NCBI GenBank assembly: GCA_902800795.1
Contig: CADCFQ010000003.1
Coordinates: forward strand, 1-64,000
From: an uncultured Ruminococcus sp.
GTDB lineage: Bacteria > Bacillota > Clostridia > Oscillospirales > Ruminococcaceae
Length of the DNA: 64,000 nt
Reading direction: 5' to 3'
In this document: positions 57,096 through 64,000 of the stretch, piece after piece
Layout of the letters: each line of letters starts with the position of its first letter
Position numbering within the stretch: position 1 is the first letter of the stretch
Notes under the pieces: generated by a model
What the model was told of the DNA's origin: nothing
The model's database searches: none
What the model saw: only the letters and a program-made list of their open reading frames with translations
Translations under genes and position numbers: made by a program

Positions 57096-60000
57096 TTATC
57101 GGCTTTCCGCCTTACGCTTTTTAACTGTGAACAGCACCATCGCTCCAAGCATGAGCCCCGAGCCTGTGATGATGTAAAGTGTTGTTCCCTCGCCGCCTGC
57201 TTCAGGCAGTTCATAGGCATCAACATCCTGTGACTGGTTGGTCACCGTTACCGAGCTTGTCTTGTTCTCTTCAAGAACGAAGCCGTTCTTTGTGTAGTCG
57301 ATAGGTGTGAAAGCGGAGCTGTCACGCTCGACAACATAGTAGTAGACCGGCTGTCCGCCGCTTGTGAGCGGGAGCCCATCATAGGTGCCGCTCCATTTGC
57401 CTGTTGCGTCGTCCTTTGTGACTGTCAGGGTCTTCGATACGACCGGCGTTCCCGAAGGAAGCGTCGGGGTGTACTCGGAGTAGGTGTCTGACGGTTCGGT
57501 CTGCTGAGAAGCTATATAGCTGTCAAGGTCAGACTTGCTGTCAAATACCGTGACATCCTGACCGCCGCTTGTCACACTGAACAGATAATCATCGGATGTC
57601 GGTGCGTTCCACCAGCCATAATTAGTGCTTGTGCCGTATGAGTAGGATACATTTATGTCAACATTCGTGTTCTCCTGCCCTGCTGTGATATTGAAGCTGC
57701 ATCCCGGCCCTGTCTGGTTCTGCCAGAAATCGCTGCTTGCCGCAGAGTTGACATCAAACTTCTTGACATGACCGCTTGTATAGGATCGTCCTCCGATATT
57801 AAGCGTATATGTTTCGCCCGGAGTGACCACAAAGTACTTTTTCAGGTCATAAACATAATGATTATCCTGATTGTCGGCGCCCTGGAAGTTTATCGTCACA
57901 TAATCAGAAGCTCCTGCGCTCTGGCTGTATTCGCTCGGTTCCTGATCTACCTTCTCGGTGTAGCCCACGATGTCGAAGGTCAGCTGGTCAACATCTGCTT
58001 CGTCTCCCAGCCAGCTCTTGTTCACCGTTATCGAGCTTCTCGGCGTATCATCCTGAACATTCTGGATCATAAGTTCTCCGTTATTGAGTCCATTGACCAG
58101 ATAGCTGGTATAATAACCTTCAACTTCCGACTCCTCAGTTACATAGTAGTAATATGAATCTTCAAAGTCATCGCTGTCAAAGGTATAACTCCAACCATTT
58201 TCAGCATTAAGAATTACAGGCTGGCCTATTTTTTCTGCATTTGAAACATCAAACTGAGGAGAAGATTCTATTCCCGGTTTTGAAGTCTGATAAACAGCCC
58301 TTTCTGAAACATTATTATCCGTGATCCGCAGTGTCAAAAGCGTATCTCCCGTGATAGGAGCCGATATTCTCCGATTATAACCGTCGATCTTGTCAGTGCC
58401 GTCATAGTCTGTCCAGTCTTCCTGAGTGAATGCAAATGTAAAATACTCATTCAGTTCAGCCTTGAAAACATAGGAATAAGATTTAAGTACATTGCCACTC
58501 CAATCAAGCTTTTCAACATTTATCGTAACTGTTGGTACTTCTGACTGCGGCGGAGACAATGTTCTCCAAAGCTGAGCGCTTATCTCATCAGGTCTTAGGT
58601 TCTCATTATCATCATACCATGTCTTTTTGACCGACAGTTCGATCTTATCGTTCTCAAGCTCGATCTTTGTCCCCGAGCGCACCGCTTCAACTACGCTGTC
58701 CGAAACGCCCGCTTTCGCTATTGCAAGAACAGGCTTACAGCTGTTCGCTGTTTCGTCCTTGGGCTGCTCGAAGAAATAATGGTCTCTTGTGCCTTCATCG
58801 AAGGTGTATCCTGTGGGTGCTTTTATCTCACGAAGAACATATACACATCTCTGCTGTCCGTTCGGCAGCTCATCGATAGTATAGTAGTTCCTGGTCTCCT
58901 GGACTCCGCCCACATCAACGGTCTTTTCCTCAAACGTCTGAAGACAAGGCAGCTCTATCTGTCCTGTCTGATCGTCTGTGATGAGCACCTTTGCTCCGCT
59001 GTCAGCAGAGATCACACCATCGCTCCATACACCAAAGGTAGTAGCGTTGTAGTTCGTCTCGCTGGAGTGATCGTTCTCGATCCACTCATAGATCTCGGCC
59101 ACTGTTTGCTCACCCGTAAGGGTCTGCCACTTGCCGTCGTTATCACATCTCATAAGCACGAACTGTGCTCCGCCGAGAGACTTGATCCAGTTGTCGGAGC
59201 TTATCTTTCTCAGCGAGATGTTGTTGATAGTCGAAGCATAGGCTCCCGAGCTCTGATACTTGTTGAAGCTCTGGTTGAAATCCTCGGTCGCAGTAGCGTT
59301 CTGACCTGTTATGGTAGCGTTGTTCTTGAGCTCCATTTTCTCAGCATTGTAATTGTCGTCGTTCTTAGCCTGCTCGTTGAACTCGAACTGATAGTTGTAA
59401 ACTATCCTTATGTGGGTCTCGTCAGGAACCGTCAGCCTGAAGGTGTAAACATCGCCCTCACCAAGAGTACCGCCGTAAACCGGCAGCGTCTTTCTTTCCG
59501 GTTCCGTAAAGCCGAACTCATCTGTGTCCAGCTCTATCTCCTGATCGCCGACCACCTTGTAGATATGTATGCTGTTTGCCGACAGCTGCGAGAACAGTAT
59601 AGGACACCTTGCATAGTCCGAGCTGTATTCGCTCTGGTTTATAGTGTCTGTTACTGTCAGCATACCCTGGTCATCGGGCAGCAGCTTTCTGGCATTGGGG
59701 TTTATATCCAGTGTATAGGATACCGCATTGTCTATCAGCTTGCCGTTGTCACGGTACTCCGAAGCTGTCTTGCTTATCTTCGGCACATCGTCATTGAACG
59801 TTGTGGAGATACTGTCGAAATCGTCCCCGACCTGTGCCGTATTCTCAAATCCTGCGACGCCGCTGGCAGATGACGTAGTGTCTGCAAGCATAGCGTCCAT
59901 TGTTTCGTCATCGATCTTTACGGTGTAGTAAAGCTCAACATAACCGCCGCCGTGAATATCTCCGGGAACGGTAAAGGTAAGCTCTCTGTCGTTCTGAGCC

Positions 60001-63000
60001 CAGGTGACACCACCCGAGGTCGTTATAGCTGACCTCTCAGTGTCTGTACCTGCGATATACTCACCTGAAACGAAATCCATACCCTCGGGCAGGGTATCCG
60101 TCACGGTTATATCCTGACTTGCGCTGTAGCTCTTTGACTGATTGACACCGAGCATATACTTGACCAGATAACAGCCCTGCTCGTTGTCGTGCTCCACCTT
60201 TGAAAGACCGAAGGTCTTGTCATAAACCGTGTATACCTCCTGATAAGGAGCGTAATCTAAGTTCTGTACATATTTTGAGATCGCAGGTTTTTTCTCGATC
60301 TCGTGTGTCACTGTCTTGTCGGGAGTTCCCGGGAAGGACAGCGTGTTTTCATACGAAAGCTTCTCGCCCAGTTCAAGGTCTGCGAGCACACCTGCGCCCT
60401 CAGCTCTCGAACGATATTTGAGCGTCAGCTCGTTGGCATCCCTAAGCGCCTTGTACTCATCCGAATCCTCGTCCGTCTGGGTCTTGAAGGTAACCTTGAA
60501 TGCCGTTATGTTCCCGTCTGCGTCGGTCTGAGTCGCCGTAAGCTCGAACAGGTCGCTGGGTTTAAGGTCTCCCAGCACCGAAGCCCAGGTGGGCTCGTGC
60601 TCTTTCATCTCAACGGTGAAAAGCTCGTCGATGTCGAACTCATCCGCAGGGATGTAATTCTTCAGCGCTTGTGCATCCTCGGCAGAAAGAGTCTTTGTCT
60701 GTCCGCCTGTTCCAACGGCTCTCACCGACATATTGTCGCCTATCTCATAGCCCTGCTCCATCGCATAAATGAAGCCCTCGTTATAGGTCACGAGCTTGAG
60801 GGTCCAGAGTATATCAAAGCTGCCCTCGGAGTCAGCGTCCGATGCCGAAGCCGACTTTGAAGACTCTTTCATCATTTCCCAGGAGTATACATCTATCGTC
60901 TTGGTCTTTTCATCCGGACCGTAGGTAACATGATTGGTCACCGATATCTTCTGCTCGGTGAGCCCCACGGGGTCGGGAAGCTTTGTTTTATAGGTAAAGG
61001 TATAGGAAGCGGAGTCCATTCCCGAATGGAAGTTATAGTCTCCTGCCCTTACTGCTTCAAGGTCTCCCGCCTGGGTCACATCGTTCCCGTCAGCGTCAGT
61101 TACCGTGAAGCTCCTGATACCGTCATCGAACATCGTATCAGTCAGCGGATAGCCAAGCTCCGAAAGGTCAGCCCCATAGGGATTGTAGACCGTCACCGTC
61201 CATGTGATAAGGTCGGTGTTCTTGTCATAGCTCGCGCTCTTTTCGCTAAGAGATACAAACGGGTCTATGCTCTCATTGTGAGTATCGGTTTCGTCATCCC
61301 AGGTCGCAGTATTATGAAGATCATAGCCGTAGTCTGCTATAAAGCTGCTGCCGGATGGATTTAAAACATACTCGATATCAAATCTCTTCTGCGTGGTGCT
61401 TACATCGATAGTAAAGGTCGTGGAAACTGTGTTGCCGTCCACGGTTCCCTGTCTTGTTATCCCCGAAGACGGGCTTATAACAGTGAGGTCAAAATCCGAA
61501 GCGCTCACAGAAGAGCCGTCCTTCTTGGTTATCGTCAGGACATCCGTGATCTGTGCGCCCTGAAGGTCAGCTCCATACTGATTGATAAAGCTTACCTTAT
61601 AGTGCATAAGGCCGTCTGCGCCGAGATAGCCGCTCTTCTCGACCTCATACTCCTTCGGGATGTGGGCATCTTCGGTGTCTTCATCAAGTGTGCCCTCGTC
61701 GTTCTCTATCTTTACATCATTTGTAAACGTCTCGTTCTTATGGTCTGCAAAGTCCATCTGCTGAAGATAGGTTATCTCATAGGATGAAGCATTTGCGGTC
61801 ACACCCTCCTTGAAGGTCAGGACATTTCCGTTCACATCGAAAATATCCGTGATCGGTACCTCGGTACCTCCCACCCTGACCGTTGCACTGCTGAGATCGG
61901 GCGGCGTCTGAGCCTCTCCGCCCAGCGAAAGGGTATCCGTTATATCAAGCCCTGCAAGATCCTGTCCTGCGCTGTTGTCAACAGTTATGGTCCACTGTAT
62001 GCCGTCATCCGCAAGGATATGATCCTTTGAAACATCGGGCTTGTTCACCGTTACATACTTGTCGGGGTCTATCCTGACATACTCTCCAGGCTGCTCCGGG
62101 TCTTCAAGACCCACCCAGTTGAACTCGGTCTTGCCGTAGTCGTCACTTGTGACCTCGGTCTTATAGTAGATGACAAACTCCTTGATCGGTGTCTCATTGT
62201 AGTCCTGCCAGTCGCCGGAGGTCGGACGGTCCATATTTATCGTGAATGTGCCGTCTGAATACTCCACAGGGTGAACGCCCTTTATCACCTGATCAGCATA
62301 GGTTATCGAGTATTCCACATCGTCCTCATCCACGAAGGTCATAGTCGGCGTGCCCACGAGCACGGGAGCTTTGGTTCCGGGGTTTTCCTTAGTTCCGTCG
62401 CCGCCCATAAAGTCATCGATGTTTATAACGCCGTTCTGCCACCAGCCGTTCTCCTTGTGGACGGATATCCTCCACTCAACAGTGTTGGTCGCCGGGTCAT
62501 AGGTTCCGTTGCCCTTGGTAACGTCAGCCACAAGACCTACCTGGATATAAGCGTCGTCATCCGCTTCCGGAACGTTCTTCGCTTTCGCCGTTACGGTGTT
62601 GTGTCCGTAGATCTCGTTGAAATCATCCTTGTCAACGTGTACCGTCCCGTCAGGATTGAGATGCTCCTCGTTTACAGTTACCGGACAATTCCAGTAGTAG
62701 TCGAAGCCCCTGCTAAGCAGCGTCTGGTCTGTTGCCGTCAGCGATGCCGTGAGCACCTGTTCGCCGCCTATGGTCGTTATCGAGTCGATAGTCAGCACAG
62801 GGTCGAACAGCTCATTGCCGTCTGCATCGAACAGCTTCCAGGTCATACCGGGCACAAGGTCGAAATGGACATCGTCACAGGTCAGCGTATCGGTAAAGGT
62901 CACCTTTCCGCCGTCAACTCCGTTTCTGGAATTGATATCTATCCTGAAGGACGAACCCAGGCCTCTCTTGGCTTCATCGCCTGTACCCATCGAAGCGCCC

Positions 63001-63737
63001 TCGGTGGCATAGAAGAAGTCGTTGTTATAGCTCTTCGTTACCGAAAGATCAGCAGTATGAGTATACCTGTAGATCGGGACTACAACATCGTTTCCTGCTA
63101 TTTTGAAGGACTTGTCCTCCTGGCTGTTGTCTTCATTCCAGGTCCAGGCCTGGAAATTGAAGCCGCCGCCGATAGCCTCGCCCTGTCTGCCGTCAAAGTA
63201 CGGTACCGTGAAATCGAAGGTTATGGTAACGTCTCCCGTTGCAGGGTCGAACACATAGGTGCCTATCTTTGCCTTGTCATCGCCGTTGGTATAAACATCG
63301 CCCGTTGAAGTCATGGAGGAGTCAAACTCAAAGCCAACGTTATTCACTGGCCCCACATTGAAGGTTATACTGTTGGCGTGCTGGTTCAGGCTCTGGACAG
63401 TCTCTGCTGTCAGATTGAACTTTGCAGTCAGGTCAGTATAATACTTCTTAGGCGAGCCCTTGTCGTCCTTGGTGATCTTGGCCTCAACAGCATACACGCC
63501 TGTAGCGCTGGAGCTGGAAGCATGGCTTATCTCCAGCGGGTCGCCTGTGACCTCATTGCCGGCGCCCAGCAGCATAACGCTGCCCGAACCCGGCGACAGG
63601 CTTATGGCCGGTCTTATCAGGCTGCCGTAAACGCTTAAAGCAACAGTTGCAGCCATCAGGCCTGCCATAACAGACCTAAGCCGTTTCCTCCTCTGAGCGT
63701 TAAGAAAGCCCGACAAGCTTTCTTTATTTAATCTCAT
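57096..63737 (-). CDS. Giant tip pilin/adhesin with isopeptide and CnaB domains
   Basis: The 2213-residue surface protein has an N-terminal signal (about 1-47) and a non-repetitive adhesin-like head (about 60-400). Many bacterial Ig-like/isopeptide-type domains follow (about 400-1500; for example VEWRISVHKENG, IQWTITVDNSAGQDL and ITWTVTVYNPYGADL). CnaB domains with an E-box (LREIKAPTGYTF) and starts such as LSVKKTWYDDNENLRPDE and ITVNKSWLGDEA come next. A YELPEAGGEGTTLY sorting signal and a KKRKAE tail end the protein. It has the layout of a pilus tip or host/fibre-binding subunit. The ligand is unknown. It is preceded by a signal peptidase gene. Confidence 0.9.
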   Translation of the reverse strand: MRLNKESLSGFLNAQRRKRLRSVMAGLMAATVALSVYGSLIRPAISLSPGSGSVMLLGAGNEVTGDPLEISHASSSSATGVYAVEAKITKDDKGSPKKYYTDLTAKFNLTAETVQSLNQHANSITFNVGPVNNVGFEFDSSMTSTGDVYTNGDDKAKIGTYVFDPATGDVTITFDFTVPYFDGRQGEAIGGGFNFQAWTWNEDNSQEDKSFKIAGNDVVVPIYRYTHTADLSVTKSYNNDFFYATEGASMGTGDEAKRGLGSSFRIDINSRNGVDGGKVTFTDTLTCDDVHFDLVPGMTWKLFDADGNELFDPVLTIDSITTIGGEQVLTASLTATDQTLLSRGFDYYWNCPVTVNEEHLNPDGTVHVDKDDFNEIYGHNTVTAKAKNVPEADDDAYIQVGLVADVTKGNGTYDPATNTVEWRISVHKENGWWQNGVINIDDFMGGDGTKENPGTKAPVLVGTPTMTFVDEDDVEYSITYADQVIKGVHPVEYSDGTFTINMDRPTSGDWQDYNETPIKEFVIYYKTEVTSDDYGKTEFNWVGLEDPEQPGEYVRIDPDKYVTVNKPDVSKDHILADDGIQWTITVDNSAGQDLAGLDITDTLSLGGEAQTPPDLSSATVRVGGTEVPITDIFDVNGNVLTFKEGVTANASSYEITYLQQMDFADHKNETFTNDVKIENDEGTLDEDTEDAHIPKEYEVEKSGYLGADGLMHYKVSFINQYGADLQGAQITDVLTITKKDGSSVSASDFDLTVISPSSGITRQGTVDGNTVSTTFTIDVSTTQKRFDIEYVLNPSGSSFIADYGYDLHNTATWDDETDTHNESIDPFVSLSEKSASYDKNTDLITWTVTVYNPYGADLSELGYPLTDTMFDDGIRSFTVTDADGNDVTQAGDLEAVRAGDYNFHSGMDSASYTFTYKTKLPDPVGLTEQKISVTNHVTYGPDEKTKTIDVYSWEMMKESSKSASASDADSEGSFDILWTLKLVTYNEGFIYAMEQGYEIGDNMSVRAVGTGGQTKTLSAEDAQALKNYIPADEFDIDELFTVEMKEHEPTWASVLGDLKPSDLFELTATQTDADGNITAFKVTFKTQTDEDSDEYKALRDANELTLKYRSRAEGAGVLADLELGEKLSYENTLSFPGTPDKTVTHEIEKKPAISKYVQNLDYAPYQEVYTVYDKTFGLSKVEHDNEQGCYLVKYMLGVNQSKSYSASQDITVTDTLPEGMDFVSGEYIAGTDTERSAITTSGGVTWAQNDRELTFTVPGDIHGGGYVELYYTVKIDDETMDAMLADTTSSASGVAGFENTAQVGDDFDSISTTFNDDVPKISKTASEYRDNGKLIDNAVSYTLDINPNARKLLPDDQGMLTVTDTINQSEYSSDYARCPILFSQLSANSIHIYKVVGDQEIELDTDEFGFTEPERKTLPVYGGTLGEGDVYTFRLTVPDETHIRIVYNYQFEFNEQAKNDDNYNAEKMELKNNATITGQNATATEDFNQSFNKYQSSGAYASTINNISLRKISSDNWIKSLGGAQFVLMRCDNDGKWQTLTGEQTVAEIYEWIENDHSSETNYNATTFGVWSDGVISADSGAKVLITDDQTGQIELPCLQTFEEKTVDVGGVQETRNYYTIDELPNGQQRCVYVLREIKAPTGYTFDEGTRDHYFFEQPKDETANSCKPVLAIAKAGVSDSVVEAVRSGTKIELENDKIELSVKKTWYDDNENLRPDEISAQLWRTLSPPQSEVPTVTINVEKLDWSGNVLKSYSYVFKAELNEYFTFAFTQEDWTDYDGTDKIDGYNRRISAPITGDTLLTLRITDNNVSERAVYQTSKPGIESSPQFDVSNAEKIGQPVILNAENGWSYTFDSDDFEDSYYYYVTEESEVEGYYTSYLVNGLNNGELMIQNVQDDTPRSSITVNKSWLGDEADVDQLTFDIVGYTEKVDQEPSEYSQSAGASDYVTINFQGADNQDNHYVYDLKKYFVVTPGETYTLNIGGRSYTSGHVKKFDVNSAASSDFWQNQTGPGCSFNITAGQENTNVDINVSYSYGTSTNYGWWNAPTSDDYLFSVTSGGQDVTVFDSKSDLDSYIASQQTEPSDTYSEYTPTLPSGTPVVSKTLTVTKDDATGKWSGTYDGLPLTSGGQPVYYYVVERDSSAFTPIDYTKNGFVLEENKTSSVTVTNQSQDVDAYELPEAGGEGTTLYIITGSGLMLGAMVLFTVKKRKAESR

Positions 63738-63787
63738 AAGTTATCATACCCCCCTTTGATAAGGCGATCTCTTGCTGTCCTACCTTT

Positions 63788-64000
63788 TTAAAAGGTCTTC
63801 ATTTCCCCGAAAGGATATATACACCAGATGACCTTTCCGACTACCATCTCTTCCGCTATGCAGCCTATCTCCTTGGTACGGCTGTCGATAGAGTCCGAGC
63901 GGTGGTCGCCCATAACGAAAAATCTGTTTTCGGGCACCTGGTAAGGCAGCTTTATATCACACACTCCGAGCGACGGAGCATCAATATACGGCTCGTCCAG
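63788..64000 (-). CDS. lepB: Signal peptidase I, C-terminal part (continues past the window)
   Basis: The last 70 codons are present. They contain VPENRFFVMGDHRSDSIDSR, the conserved GDNRxxSxDSR box of type I signal peptidases (with His in place of Asn), followed by GKVIWCIYPFG. A dedicated peptidase at the head of a pilus operon is a common arrangement in Gram-positive bacteria, where it processes or helps to assemble pilins. The stop lies 50 nt before the tip gene. Confidence 0.9.
   Translation of the reverse strand: MDEPYIDAPSLGVCDIKLPYQVPENRFFVMGDHRSDSIDSRTKEIGCIAEEMVVGKVIWCIYPFGEMKTF

Overview
This window most likely comes from a Ruminococcus-type gut or rumen Clostridium (Ruminococcaceae). 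It encodes a dockerin-bearing GH5 glycosidase and an LRR-SLH-dockerin protein, which point to a cellulosome-like fibre-degrading lifestyle. It also has Gram-positive sortase-assembled pili, an LTA-synthase-like polymer locus, consensus TTGACA/TATAAT promoters and AGGAGG ribosome binding sites. There is no complete tRNA or rRNA gene, no CRISPR array and no intact transposase.

Layout. 1-346 is the 5' end of a secreted beta-structured protein with a strong promoter and a hairpin-rich leader. 347-1527 is gene-poor and holds an AT tract and a tRNA-Arg-like 3' fragment. 1528-6344 holds a membrane-anchored XRE regulator and the two dockerin genes. 6391-10559 is a LysR regulator with metE-metF and a palindromic operator between them. 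10618-15758 is a five-gene split glutamate synthase operon on the minus strand, with a terminator-like hairpin in its leader. 16041-19361 is a very unusual protein joining a periplasmic-binding-like domain, an EAL phosphodiesterase and a beta-helix. 19579-24814 is an NHLM-type peptide export operon led by an RsbW-like ATPase gene. 24940-27123 holds an MTA/SAH deaminase and a purine nucleoside phosphorylase. 27192-31247 holds an ABC3/FtsX permease and an HlyD-like adaptor. 31428-32299 is a STAS/ATPase-like pair.

32711-37184 (plus strand) is a surface-polymer cluster: LTA-synthase-like enzyme, GT2-GtrA, NAGPA-type protein and a small membrane protein. 37278-40934 holds a beta-lactamase-like serine hydrolase, a cardiolipin-synthase-like PLD enzyme and CbiB. 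41063-41791 is an unknown zinc-ribbon protein. 42365-46527 is a Zur-boxed zinc uptake operon: zur, a Cys/His-rich mini membrane protein, znuA, znuC, znuB and a lipoprotein. 46631-47554 is a 3D-domain wall protein. 47982-52656 is an operon with STAS, a MATE transporter fused to an RsbW-like ATPase, a cytoplasmic ParB-like/BMP protein and a metallophosphoesterase. 53040-64000 is a pilus operon: signal peptidase, 2213-aa tip pilin, major pilin, class C sortase, minor pilin and second sortase.

Two themes cut across the window. First, STAS and RsbW-like ATPase modules occur at three loci, two of them tied to export machinery (an NHLM exporter and a MATE transporter). No sigma factor or PP2C phosphatase is seen nearby, so this may be a partner-switch system that controls transport. 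Second, a mosaic GC-rich intergenic repeat occurs at four places. It abuts promoters, and in one copy it supplies the last codons of a sortase. Two copies share a 125-bp block with only three differences.
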